Assembly (NCBI GenBank): GCA_045534445.1
Contig: JAZSJQ010000030.1
Location: 1 to 12,525 of the forward strand
Direction of reading: 5' to 3'
Source of the DNA: JAISGQ01 sp045534445
Lineage (GTDB): Bacteria > Bacillota > Clostridia > Oscillospirales > Acutalibacteraceae
Length of the DNA stretch: 12,525 nt
A program made the translations under genes and the position numbers. Of this stretch, positions 1 through 8,679 are shown piece by piece (position 1 is the stretch's first letter; each line of letters begins with the position of its first letter). The notes under the pieces are model-generated. The model was not told where the DNA came from. It was given only the letters and a program-made list of their open reading frames with translations, and did not search any database.

Positions 1-16
1 ACCAAAACTTTTATCA

Positions 17-3000
17 CTAAATAAATGATATCTGGTCGGAGTCAGGAAGTCCTGTAAGCGCACCTGCTGTATCAAGGGCGGCTATTACTGCCTTGGTAAC
101 ACCTGCGCGCTTCTGCATATCGTCACGGGTTGAGAACATGGCTTCATCTCTCGCCTCTTCAAGCTGTTTTGCAGCATTGAGACCAACACCTTCAAGAACT
201 GAGAAGGGAAGTCGTATACCATCACCTTCTACAAGGAATTTGTATGACGAGCTTTTCTCAAGGTCAACAGGCAGGAATTTTACTCCTCGTGCAAGAGCTT
301 CATTTATTATCTGAAGCACCGCAAAGGTCTTTGTTTCCTTATCACTTGCAGCCTTGCCCTTTGCTGTTATTTCCTTCATTTTATTCTTGACTGCCGCTCT
401 GCCCGCAACGGTTGATTCTGCATCGAAATCATCGGGACGTGCAGTGAAATAAGCCGCATAATAGGCTTCCTTCATATGCACCTTATACCAGCCGAGACGA
501 AGGGTCGCTATCATATATGCCGCCGCGTGGGCTTTCGGGAACATATACTTAATCTTGAAGCATGAATCAATGTACCAATCGGGAACATTATTGTCCTTCA
601 TAGTCTGTACCATCTCAGGAGTCAGAAGCTTCTTGGCGTTACCCTTACGGACTATCTCCATTATCTTGAAGGCAAGTCCCTTTTCCACGCCCTTCTGGAT
701 AAGATATACCATGATGTTGTCTCGTGTTCCGATAACCTCGGAAATGGTGCATATTCCCTGGTCGATAAGATCCTTTGCGTTGCCGAGGTAAACGTCGGTA
801 CCGTGGGAAAGTCCCGATACCTGCAGAAGGTCAGCAAAGGTTTTTGGCTGGGTATCAACAAGCATCTGACGAACAAAGGAGGTTCCGACTTCGGGCAGGG
901 AGAAGGTACCTGTGAGGGAATCTATGTCCTCAGGGGTTACACCCAATGCATCAGTAGATGTAAAGAGGCTCATTACCTCAGGGTCACTCATGGTGACCTC
1001 CATGACGGGTATGCCCGTATACTCCTCAAGGTAATGATAAATGGTCGGATTATCGTGTCCGAGTATATCAAGCTTGAGAATGGTATCATGTATTGAATGG
1101 AAGTCAAAGTGGGTAGTGACTATGTCAACGTCCACCTTATCAGCAGGGTGAGCTATGGGACAGAAGTCATAAACCTCGTACTCTCTCGGCACAACGACCA
1201 TGCCGCCGGGGTGCTGGCTGGTGGTGCGCTTTATACCCGTACAGCCGTTTTTAAGACGTTCTATTTCTGCCGCAGGAAGGGTAAGTCCGCGTTCCTCAGC
1301 ATATTTGAGAACATAGCCGTATGCGGTTTTTTCAGCAACCGTACCGATAGTACCAGCCTTGAAAACATTCTCCGCACCGAATATCTCTTCGGTGTACTTA
1401 TGGGCTCTCGACTGATACTCTCCTGAGAAGTTAAGGTCGATATCAGGCTGTTTATCACCGTAGAAGCCAAGGAAGGTTTCAAAGGGTATTTCGTGACCGT
1501 CGCGTCTGCACTCCTCGCCGCAGACGGGGCAGTTTTGGGGAGGCAAGTCAAAACCTGAACCTACGTTGGGGTCTTCTATAAAAAACTGACTCCAGCGGCA
1601 TTTGGGACATACATAGTGGGGTGCAAGTGGGTTAACCTCGGATATACCTGCCATGGTCGCGACAAAGGATGAACCGACCGAACCTCGGGAGCCTACGAGA
1701 TAGCCGTGAGCCTCGGAATCCGCAACAAGCATCTGCGCTGTCATGTACATGACGGAGAAGCCGTTGTTGATAATAGAATCAAGCTCACGCTCAAGGCGCT
1801 CGTGAACATAATCAGGCAGAGGATCGCCGTATATTTCCTTCGCTCTGTTGCGGCTGATGGAACGGAGGTTTTCGTCCGAGCCCTCGATTCGGGGAGGATA
1901 TACTCCGGGAGGTATGGGGGCAATTTCTTCTACCATGTCGGCTATGAGATTCGTATTTGTTACGACTACTTCATATGCCTTGTCCTTGCCGAGATACTCA
2001 AACTCCGCGAGCATTTCTTCAGTAGTACGCAGATAGAGCGGCGCCTGCTGGTCACCGTCCTCAAAGCTTGCCATAAGCACTCTTCGGAAAGCTTCGTCCT
2101 CGGGGTCTAAGAAGTGAACGTCGCAGGTTGCCACAACGGGCTTGCCGAGCTCATCACCCAGTTTACAGATAGTTCGGTTATAGTCCTGAAGAGTCTCCAC
2201 ATCGGTAACCTCTCCGTTTCGCACCATAAACATATTATTTCCGATGGGCTGTATTTCAAGATAGTCATAGAATGAGGCTATCTCAACAAGACGCTCGTGA
2301 GGAGCCCCCAGCGCAACAGCCTTATAAAGCTCGCCTGCCTCGCAGGCAGAGCCTATGATAAGTCCTTCACGGTGCTTTTCTATCATGCTGCGTCGGGTTC
2401 TCGGACGCTTGTAGAAATCGTGAAGATTTGCCTGAGATATGAGCTTATAAAGATTTTTAAGTCCAACCTTGTTCTTTACAAGAATTATCTGGTGGTGAGA
2501 ATCAAAGGTCTTTATCGGTCTGTCGGTAATGGCTGTATTAAGCTGTGATATTTCCGTTACCTTGTAGTCATCGCGCATACGGCGAAGCTCTTCGATGAGG
2601 ATATACGCAAGGGCAACTGCATCGTCAACCGCTCGGTGATGGTTGAATGAAGGGAGCTTCAGGTGCGATGTCACGGTGTCAAGCTTATGATTCTTGATAT
2701 CAGGGAACATTGCACGGCTCAGCGCAAGGGTATCAAGGCTTGTGAAATCACAGTCATATCCGCATCTTTCGCAGGCGGCTGACAGGAAGCTCATATCGAA
2801 GTTTGCGTTATGAGCAGAAAGTATTTTTGTATCTCCGCAGAAATCAAGGAATTTCTTAACTGCCTCTGCTTCCTTCGGAGCATTGGCGACCATTTCGTCT
2901 GTAATACCTGTAATATCTGTGATCTTTGACGGTATGTGCTGTTCGGGATTCACAAAGGTTCCGAACTTATCAACGATCTCAAGTCCGCGAAGCCTTACAG

Positions 3001-4378
3001 CACCGATCTCTGTTATGCGGCAGGTTTTCGCATTGAGTCCCGTTGTCTCAAGGTCAAAGGCTATTATTTCCCCATCGATAGGGGCATTTGCCTTGCCTGC
3101 AACTACTCTGAGGCTGTCGTCAACAAAGTAGTCCTCCACACCGTAGATTATCTTTATGGGAGTTTCTGCCTTTTTAAGCTTGTTTGCGGTATTCATTGCC
3201 TCGGGGAACGCCTGTGCGACACCGTGGTCGGTTATGGCGATAGCCTTGTGTCCCCATTTTGCCGCTCTCTCTATGAGCTTTGAGGCAGGGGTCACTGCGT
3301 CAAGGGCTGACATATTCGTATGCATATGAAGCTCTACACGCTTTTCTTCACAGTTATCCATACGCAAACGCTCTTTCGCAAGCGCTATACAGCTTGCCAT
3401 AAGGCAATAGCTCTTGTCGTAGCTATCGTAGGCATATTCGCCCTGTACTATGACAACTGCACCGTCCTTTAGATCCTCCGCCTTTTCCATGTCCTTTTCT
3501 TTCATAAAAAGCTTGACGGTATTGGACGAGGTAAGGTCTGTGATATTGAATTTTACTATGTAGCTCTTTCCCGATTTGGTAAGCTTTGACTCAAATCCGA
3601 ACACTCTGCCCCAAACAGTTGCTCTGTGCTGCATGGGGTCAAGCTTGATAAGCTCTATTGCGGGCAGTGCTTCTACTTTGCCGTAGATAAGCACGGGACT
3701 GCTGATCTTATCGGGCAGTCCGTTGAGAAGATTCTCAACGGGCAGGGGAGCATATCGAATCTTACGCTGGGGCATGGGGCGCTCTGCAGGACGCGGTGCA
3801 GGGGCAGCAGATGCGTCTGCTGTCGCAGGCTTTGAGGCTGCAGGCTCGCTCTCCCACGGTGGTGTTATGTTAACTTCCGGTTCTATCTTCGGTATCTGAG
3901 CGCTCTTATCATACGAAAGGCTCAGCACAACGGGCAAGCCGAAATACTCTATTACGGCATTTTCAAATTTCTCGTTGAATTTCTTTGCGTGAAGCAGCAT
4001 CAGGCTGTCTGTTTTAAGGACAGCGGACACTACCTTGCTGTTTTCATCGTAATTCCACGAGCATTTGTAAAAAGAGCCGTTGACGGTCGATACTGTCTTT
4101 TTGAGCTCTCCGATAAGGCTGTCAAGGACTGCTTCAGAAAAGCAGTCCTGAGTAAATTTTGGTTTTATGTAAACTTCTTCAAGGAGATAGCAATCTTTGA
4201 TAACTGTCTCTGCCTTGTGAAATTTTTCGAACTCGATAAATTCCTTTGCACTTACAAATACTGTCAGTGACCTGAAATTATTTCGCGGCTGTATCTCATC
4301 TACATTCAGATCTGCAAGCTCAGCCACATATTCGTTCTCCACACATTCTGAAAAAAGCTGACCTAATGTCTGTTTCAT
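17..4378 (-). CDS. polC: DNA polymerase III, PolC-type (replicative polymerase alpha subunit with built-in proofreading)
   Basis: PolC is the main replicative DNA polymerase of low-GC Gram-positive bacteria and acts in the replisome with the beta clamp. The 1453-residue length is normal for the family. Domains in order: an N-terminal region; a Pro/Ala-rich linker (about 171-206); an OB-fold (about 250-335); a PHP domain starting at the metal-binding HMH motif (351-353) and TDH (383-385); a DEDDh exonuclease inserted in the PHP domain (about 436-600, with FDLETTG giving D442/E444, HNANFD at 523-528, and H581/D586); then the polymerase. The polymerase has a zinc-binding cluster (C924, C927, C950, C953), the catalytic PDIDLNFSG motif (D979, D981) and probably D1104 in LKLDILGHD. 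The C-terminal QISFI resembles the clamp-binding motif QLSLF. The ATG start follows the Shine-Dalgarno GGAAAGGG, 12 nt after the ispG stop, so it is the last visible gene of the operon. Identification is near certain. Confidence 0.98.
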   Translation of the reverse strand: MKQTLGQLFSECVENEYVAELADLNVDEIQPRNNFRSLTVFVSAKEFIEFEKFHKAETVIKDCYLLEEVYIKPKFTQDCFSEAVLDSLIGELKKTVSTVNGSFYKCSWNYDENSKVVSAVLKTDSLMLLHAKKFNEKFENAVIEYFGLPVVLSLSYDKSAQIPKIEPEVNITPPWESEPAASKPATADASAAPAPRPAERPMPQRKIRYAPLPVENLLNGLPDKISSPVLIYGKVEALPAIELIKLDPMQHRATVWGRVFGFESKLTKSGKSYIVKFNITDLTSSNTVKLFMKEKDMEKAEDLKDGAVVIVQGEYAYDSYDKSYCLMASCIALAKERLRMDNCEEKRVELHMHTNMSALDAVTPASKLIERAAKWGHKAIAITDHGVAQAFPEAMNTANKLKKAETPIKIIYGVEDYFVDDSLRVVAGKANAPIDGEIIAFDLETTGLNAKTCRITEIGAVRLRGLEIVDKFGTFVNPEQHIPSKITDITGITDEMVANAPKEAEAVKKFLDFCGDTKILSAHNANFDMSFLSAACERCGYDCDFTSLDTLALSRAMFPDIKNHKLDTVTSHLKLPSFNHHRAVDDAVALAYILIEELRRMRDDYKVTEISQLNTAITDRPIKTFDSHHQIILVKNKVGLKNLYKLISQANLHDFYKRPRTRRSMIEKHREGLIIGSACEAGELYKAVALGAPHERLVEIASFYDYLEIQPIGNNMFMVRNGEVTDVETLQDYNRTICKLGDELGKPVVATCDVHFLDPEDEAFRRVLMASFEDGDQQAPLYLRTTEEMLAEFEYLGKDKAYEVVVTNTNLIADMVEEIAPIPPGVYPPRIEGSDENLRSISRNRAKEIYGDPLPDYVHERLERELDSIINNGFSVMYMTAQMLVADSEAHGYLVGSRGSVGSSFVATMAGISEVNPLAPHYVCPKCRWSQFFIEDPNVGSGFDLPPQNCPVCGEECRRDGHEIPFETFLGFYGDKQPDIDLNFSGEYQSRAHKYTEEIFGAENVFKAGTIGTVAEKTAYGYVLKYAEERGLTLPAAEIERLKNGCTGIKRTTSQHPGGMVVVPREYEVYDFCPIAHPADKVDVDIVTTHFDFHSIHDTILKLDILGHDNPTIYHYLEEYTGIPVMEVTMSDPEVMSLFTSTDALGVTPEDIDSLTGTFSLPEVGTSFVRQMLVDTQPKTFADLLQVSGLSHGTDVYLGNAKDLIDQGICTISEVIGTRDNIMVYLIQKGVEKGLAFKIMEIVRKGNAKKLLTPEMVQTMKDNNVPDWYIDSCFKIKYMFPKAHAAAYMIATLRLGWYKVHMKEAYYAAYFTARPDDFDAESTVAGRAAVKNKMKEITAKGKAASDKETKTFAVLQIINEALARGVKFLPVDLEKSSSYKFLVEGDGIRLPFSVLEGVGLNAAKQLEEARDEAMFSTRDDMQKRAGVTKAVIAALDTAGALTGLPDSDQISFI

Positions 4379-4390
4379 ATTTTCCCTTTC

Positions 4391-5440
4391 CTATAATTTC
4401 TCAATTTCCTCCATCAAGGCTGAAAGTGCCTGTTCTTCGCTAACTTTTTTAATAACTTCCCCTTTCTTGAATATCACGGCGCAGCCGTCACCGCCTGCAA
4501 GACCGATATCTGCCTCTCTGGCTTCACCCGGTCCGTTTACCACGCAGCCCATAACGGCTACCTTGATATTTTTCTCAACGCCTCTCAGCGCCTCCTCAAC
4601 CCTGTTGGCAAGACCTACAAGGTCGATCCTCGTTCTTCCGCAGGTGGGGCAGGAAACAAACTGCACGCCTTCCTTGCGAAGTCCCAGTGCGGACAGTATG
4701 TCCTTCGCGGCATATATCTCCTCCACAGGGTCTGCTGTCAGAGATACTCTTATGGTATCGCCTATTCCTTCGGAAAGAAGCCCACCGATGCCCACAGAGG
4801 ACTTGATTATTCCCATGCGGGTCGTACCTGCCTCGGTAACGCCCAGATGCAGAGGATAATTGCATTTCTCACTCATAAGGCGGTATGCCTCAATGGTGGT
4901 CTGCACATCGGATGATTTAAGAGACACGACAATATCATGGAAATCGTACTTTTCAAGCAGCCGCACATGATAAAGCGCACTTTCGCACAACGCCTCCGCT
5001 GTGGGTGAGCCGTACTTCGCAAGTATGCTCTTTTCAACGGAGCCGCTGTTTACTCCTATTCTGATAGGAACATTGTTTGCCGTACATTTATCAACTACCT
5101 GCTTTACTCTGTCCTCGCCGCCGATATTGCCCGGGTTTATGCGCACCTTGTCAACCCCTGCATCAACACAGGCAAGGGCAAGACGATAGTCAAAATGTAT
5201 ATCTGCTACAACGGGTATGGTAAGAGCATTTTTCAGCGCAGTAATGAGCTTTACTGCTTCCTTGTCGGGCACTGCGGCACGGACTATCTCACAGCCCGCT
5301 TTCTCAAGGGCAACAGCCTGAGCCACACTGCCTTCTATGTCATATGACGGTTTGTTTAACATGGACTGAATAAGTACAGGCAAACCGCCTCCGATTTGCC
5401 TGTTACCGATACTTATTCTGTCAGTGATCTTTCTCTGCAT
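4391..5440 (-). CDS. ispG: 4-hydroxy-3-methylbut-2-en-1-yl diphosphate synthase (GcpE)
   Basis: IspG performs the penultimate step of the MEP isoprenoid pathway, reductively converting 2-C-methyl-erythritol 2,4-cyclodiphosphate to HMBPP with a [4Fe-4S] cluster in the cytosol. The 349-residue length fits the bacterial short form. The N-terminal TIM barrel shows VVADIHFDYRLAL (77-89), the KVRINPGNIG stretch (98-107) and VTEAGTTRMG (201-210). The C-terminal cluster-binding domain keeps the expected ligands: C264 and C267 in SCPTCGRT, C299 in GCVVNGPGEA, and E306. The ATG start lies 12 nt after the rseP stop, with an AAGGA Shine-Dalgarno overlapping the end of rseP, so the genes are probably translationally coupled. 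It sits between rseP and polC, where Bacillus has proS, and shares the operon with dxr of the same pathway. Confidence 0.98.
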   Translation of the reverse strand: MQRKITDRISIGNRQIGGGLPVLIQSMLNKPSYDIEGSVAQAVALEKAGCEIVRAAVPDKEAVKLITALKNALTIPVVADIHFDYRLALACVDAGVDKVRINPGNIGGEDRVKQVVDKCTANNVPIRIGVNSGSVEKSILAKYGSPTAEALCESALYHVRLLEKYDFHDIVVSLKSSDVQTTIEAYRLMSEKCNYPLHLGVTEAGTTRMGIIKSSVGIGGLLSEGIGDTIRVSLTADPVEEIYAAKDILSALGLRKEGVQFVSCPTCGRTRIDLVGLANRVEEALRGVEKNIKVAVMGCVVNGPGEAREADIGLAGGDGCAVIFKKGEVIKKVSEEQALSALMEEIEKL

Positions 5441-5452
5441 TTAAATCAATCC

Positions 5453-6646
5453 TTATCCTGAACAGCCAATAAGCCTTACTATATCATTGAATGTGACGAA
5501 TATCATGAGAGCAAACAGCAGCATCAGTCCCACAAAATGAACGATGGATTCATATTTTGCAGGTACAGGCTTGCGGATTATCATCTCTATGATAATGAAT
5601 ACCAGTCTGCCGCCGTCAAGTGCAGGGACAGGCAGGAGATTGAAAAGTCCGAGGTTTATGGTTATGAGTGCCATTACTCTGAGAATGCTTATAAATACGC
5701 TTATAAAATTCTCCCACGGAGTAAAGCCGTCACTCATGGAGTTTTCCGCGACCTGACCAATGGTATCAACGATACCGACAGGTCCTGACATATCGGTCAT
5801 CTTGAAATCTCCCGTTATGAGCTTCCACAGACTCATGTACACAACTCTGCACATGGACACTGTCTCAGTGCCTGTGGAGGTCAGGACATTACCAACGTTC
5901 TTTTCTTCGCCGACAATGATAAAATCCTGAATGGGAAGCTCATTCTTTCTGAGCTTTCCATCGGTAAATTCAACATCAGAGGGACTTATATTCATCGCCT
6001 GCGCAAACAGGTCGGTGTAGGAGGTTTCAGCCATTAGGGGGCTGACCCTCTGGTTCGTATTCATCTGAATCTCAATGTCCATTTCCTCTCCGTTGCGGAG
6101 CACGGTAAAGGTCATATTGCTGGAATTTGCAAATGCCATACCGTAGGAAATATCGGTTGCACAGTTTACCTTATAGCCGTTTACCGCAAGCACTTTGTCA
6201 CCTGCCTGCAGTCCGCTTGCTTCTGCCGCAGAATATACGCCTTCATTGAACCCCCATATTTCTGTGGTTCCGATAAGGTTTGAGCTGCCCGGGACATTCA
6301 CCGCCTGAACGATGAGCATGAAGATAAGACCGAGGATGATATTGAAAATGCCGCCTGCGGCAACTATGATGAACTTCTGCCATGGCTTTTTGTTGCAGAA
6401 TGCTCTGTCATCGGTACTGTCCTCATCCTCGCCCTCCATGGCGCAGAAGCCGCCGATGGGAAGAAGGCGGATCGTATAAAGGGTCTCCTTACCCTGCTTT
6501 TTGAAAAGCTTGGGGCCCATACCGATTGCAAATTCATTGACCTTTACGCCGAACATTTTGGCGGTGATAAAGTGTCCGAATTCGTGCACAAGCACTACCA
6601 GCAGGAACAGAATGACTGCGCCTATGATTATCAGTGCTGTAGTCAA
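5453..6646 (-). CDS. rseP: RseP-like site-2 intramembrane zinc metalloprotease (M50 family)
   Basis: This is a membrane protease that cuts substrates within the bilayer, such as anti-sigma factors and leftover signal peptides; its substrate here cannot be read from the sequence. The first membrane segment (about 4-24) carries the zinc motif HEFGH (21-25). A second zinc ligand is D344 in LLPVPALDGGR (338-347). Membrane segments also appear at about 92-115, 316-338 and 372-388. A single PDZ-like domain spans about 135-195 (SGLQAGDKVLAVNG at 144-157), and MSGPVGI (286-292) is typical of the family. The length of 397 residues is normal. The start codon is TTG at 6644-6646: an in-frame TAA lies five codons upstream, and AAGGAG sits 11 nt before it. 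The gene begins 15 nt after dxr. A four-codon mini-ORF overlaps the start and is listed separately. Calling it rseP (yluC/rasP in Bacillus) rests on both synteny and motifs. Confidence 0.95.
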   Translation of the reverse strand: MTTALIIIGAVILFLLVVLVHEFGHFITAKMFGVKVNEFAIGMGPKLFKKQGKETLYTIRLLPIGGFCAMEGEDEDSTDDRAFCNKKPWQKFIIVAAGGIFNIILGLIFMLIVQAVNVPGSSNLIGTTEIWGFNEGVYSAAEASGLQAGDKVLAVNGYKVNCATDISYGMAFANSSNMTFTVLRNGEEMDIEIQMNTNQRVSPLMAETSYTDLFAQAMNISPSDVEFTDGKLRKNELPIQDFIIVGEEKNVGNVLTSTGTETVSMCRVVYMSLWKLITGDFKMTDMSGPVGIVDTIGQVAENSMSDGFTPWENFISVFISILRVMALITINLGLFNLLPVPALDGGRLVFIIIEMIIRKPVPAKYESIVHFVGLMLLFALMIFVTFNDIVRLIGCSG

Positions 6647-6657
6647 GAGTTCATCAT
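6643..6657 (-). promoter_or_regulatory. rseP translation initiation region: TTG start with overlapping mini-ORF
   Basis: On the minus strand, the dxr stop TAA is followed directly by GGAG, then by ATGATGAACTCTTGA. This reads as a mini-ORF of four codons (Met-Met-Asn-Ser) whose TGA stop overlaps the TTG start codon of rseP (6644-6646). The Shine-Dalgarno AAGGAG is 11 nt from the TTG but only 0-3 nt from the two out-of-frame ATGs. The TTG is the only plausible start in the rseP frame, because TAA lies five codons upstream and the HEFGH motif comes 20 residues later. The role of the mini-ORF is inference. Confidence 0.5.
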
Positions 6658-6661
6658 CTCC

Positions 6662-7813
6662 TTATTTAGCGGCATATACATATTCCTTTGCCGCTCTGTC
6701 AGTTTCAAGTATATCTGAAAGGGTATATTCGCCCGGCTTATAAAGGGAAAGTGCTCCCTCCACCAGCTCGCCTATGCGCAAAAAGCCTATCTCGCCCTTT
6801 AAGAAAAGCTCTACAGCTGCTTCGTTTGCGCCGTTTGCCGCGGCACATGCTGTGCCGCCGAGAGAAAATGCCTTCTTACAGGCGGCAAGACAGCTGAAGG
6901 TCTCCATATCAGGCTCATAGAAGGTCATCTGACCGAGCTTGAACAAATCAAGCTCGCCTGCGGGAGAGGGATAACGCTCGGGATATGTCAGCGCATACTG
7001 AATGGGAATGGTCATATCGGGCAGACCAAGCTGAGCGATCACACTGTTATCCTCAAATTCAACCGCTGAATGGATTATGCTTTCGCGGTGTACCACAACC
7101 TCGATCTTATCAAGCGGAACTCCGAAAAGCCAGGCGGCTTCGATAACCTCAAGTCCCTTATTCATGAGGGTAGCAGAGTCGATGGTTATTTTTGAACCCA
7201 TGCTCCAGTTGGGATGCTTCAGAGCTTCCTTTGCAGTCATGCCGGATAGCTCCTCCCTCTTCTTTCCGAAGAAGGGACCGCCCGATGCGGTGAGAAGTAT
7301 TTTCTTTATGCCGCCGTTTGTGGGCTTTCCCTGCAGACACTGGAAGATTGCGGAATGCTCACTGTCAACGGGAAGTATATCGATATTGTTTTTTCTTGCC
7401 GCATCCATTACAAGGCTTCCGCCTGCTACAAGAGTCTCCTTGTTTGCAAGGGCAAGCTTCTTGCCGCTTTCAATTGCCGCAAGAGTCGGGCGGAGTCCTA
7501 CCATGCCTACGACCGAATTGAGAACAACATCAGCACTCTCAAGACTTGCCGCCTCAATAAGACCGTCCATGCCCGACAGCACTTTTGTATCTGTATCGGC
7601 TACTGCAATTTTAAGCTCTGCCGCAGCAGACTCATCGACAGCAACAGCTATCTCAGGCTTGAATTTGCGTATCTGCTCTTCAAGCAGTTTTATATTTCTG
7701 TTCGCCGCCAGCGCAACAACGGGAATATCCAGCTTTTCTGCAACGCGCAGAGCCTGAGTTCCTATAGATCCCGTTGAGCCCAGCAGTGAAATTTTTTCTC
7801 TTTCTTTGATCAT
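6662..7813 (-). CDS. dxr: 1-deoxy-D-xylulose 5-phosphate reductoisomerase
   Basis: Dxr catalyses the first committed step of the MEP pathway, the NADPH-dependent rearrangement and reduction of DXP to 2-C-methyl-D-erythritol 4-phosphate. It is a cytosolic enzyme that needs a divalent metal. The N-terminal Rossmann motif is LLGSTGSIG (10-18). The metal ligands are D150 and E152 in LPVDSEHSAIF and E221 in MNKGLEVIEA. Also conserved are TASGGPF (175-181), HPNWSMGSKITIDSATL (200-216) and VHRESIIHSAVEF (241-253). The 383-residue length equals that of typical Gram-positive homologues. I chose the ATG at 7811-7813: it lies 2 nt after the cdsA stop and gives MIKEREKISLLGSTG, a normal N-terminus. A start 45 nt further upstream would add 15 residues inside cdsA without family support. 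The Shine-Dalgarno is weak (GGTGG), so translation probably depends on coupling to cdsA. Confidence 0.97.
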   Translation of the reverse strand: MIKEREKISLLGSTGSIGTQALRVAEKLDIPVVALAANRNIKLLEEQIRKFKPEIAVAVDESAAAELKIAVADTDTKVLSGMDGLIEAASLESADVVLNSVVGMVGLRPTLAAIESGKKLALANKETLVAGGSLVMDAARKNNIDILPVDSEHSAIFQCLQGKPTNGGIKKILLTASGGPFFGKKREELSGMTAKEALKHPNWSMGSKITIDSATLMNKGLEVIEAAWLFGVPLDKIEVVVHRESIIHSAVEFEDNSVIAQLGLPDMTIPIQYALTYPERYPSPAGELDLFKLGQMTFYEPDMETFSCLAACKKAFSLGGTACAAANGANEAAVELFLKGEIGFLRIGELVEGALSLYKPGEYTLSDILETDRAAKEYVYAAK

Positions 7814-7815
7814 AA

Positions 7816-8676
7816 TTATGCAGCCACCAGTATAGGCAGATATTTTGTGAGCACACATACGAAGGGTGCTACGAACATGAAGCTGTCAAAACGGTCAAGC
7901 ACTCCGCCGTGACCGGGCATGATGTTGCCGTAATCCTTGACCCCGTAGGTTCTCTTTACTACAGAGAAGGAAAGGTCGCCTATCATTGATATTATGCTGC
8001 AAATCGCAGTCAATATAATGAGGTTTATGACATTTACGGAATAGCCATCAACGATTCCGAGAGTGGAAACGCAGAGGAATGCTATTGCCCAGGTAAGTGC
8101 AACGCAGACGATAACGCCGCCGATCGCGCCTTCAATGGTCTTTTTCGGGCTGATTCTGGGGGAAAGCTTATGCTTTCCGAAAAGAGTTCCCGCAAAATAT
8201 GCGCCTGTATCGGTAAGCCATGAGCAAAGCAGGCAGAACACCAGCATAGCAAGGCCGTAGGTATCTGTTGCCTTACTGTCATGTATGTAGTACATATAAA
8301 TTGCACTGTACACCGCAAAGGTTACTACCATTGTCATCATAATCGACATGGCTATCTGAGACACTGGCACTTTTTCGTATTTCCCCAGTGCACAGAGGAA
8401 CATTATCATTACATAGGAAAGAGTTGCAAGAATGATAACGGACTGTCTGTCCCCGAAAAGGAAGGTCATTTCGATTACCGCAGTATATATAAAGCAAGGA
8501 ATTGAAATAACTGCATTCTTCAGTGTTCCGACTGCGTTCAGTCCTTCATATACTGCAAGAAGCGCTATTGCCGCCAGTGCAAAGCACAGCACCTTGGCTT
8601 CGACCATAATGCTTACTGCAACTATTCCGGCAAGAATAAATATGCCGACTATAGCTGATATTATTCTGACTTTCAT
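7816..8676 (-). CDS. cdsA: Phosphatidate cytidylyltransferase (CDP-diacylglycerol synthase)
   Basis: CdsA is an integral membrane enzyme that converts phosphatidic acid and CTP to CDP-diacylglycerol, the precursor of phosphatidylglycerol and related lipids. The 286-residue protein is strongly hydrophobic with several membrane spans (for example about 5-25, 28-45, 55-75, 80-97, 107-130, 140-153, 184-205, 215-233). The C-terminal CDP-alcohol signature begins at S238 and reads SVVKRTYGVKD, then GHGGVLDRFD to D264; a Met sits where Leu/Ile/Phe is usual in the signature. The upstream motif SWLTDTGAYF...GKHKLSPRISPKKT (152-180) is also characteristic. The ATG start is preceded by the strong Shine-Dalgarno GGAGGGG and by two tandem TAA codons, the first being the uppS stop. 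The start is 3 nt from the uppS stop, which indicates tight coupling. Confidence 0.96.
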   Translation of the reverse strand: MKVRIISAIVGIFILAGIVAVSIMVEAKVLCFALAAIALLAVYEGLNAVGTLKNAVISIPCFIYTAVIEMTFLFGDRQSVIILATLSYVMIMFLCALGKYEKVPVSQIAMSIMMTMVVTFAVYSAIYMYYIHDSKATDTYGLAMLVFCLLCSWLTDTGAYFAGTLFGKHKLSPRISPKKTIEGAIGGVIVCVALTWAIAFLCVSTLGIVDGYSVNVINLIILTAICSIISMIGDLSFSVVKRTYGVKDYGNIMPGHGGVLDRFDSFMFVAPFVCVLTKYLPILVAA

Positions 8677-8679
8677 TTA

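Noticed and set aside
1706..2110. Plus-strand open frames inside polC, such as this 134-codon one
   Set aside because: They are shadows of polC, whose motifs are continuous across the whole span. No ribosome binding site or family resemblance was seen.
7077..7757. Long plus-strand open frame (226 codons) opposite dxr
   Set aside because: It lies entirely antisense to a well-conserved dxr, has no recognisable motifs and is Ser/Ala/Pro-rich, as expected for the complement of a coding frame.
7814..7858. Fifteen-residue N-terminal extension of Dxr inside cdsA
   Set aside because: The extension has no family counterpart. The ATG at 7811-7813 gives the usual N-terminus just before the GSTGSIG motif.
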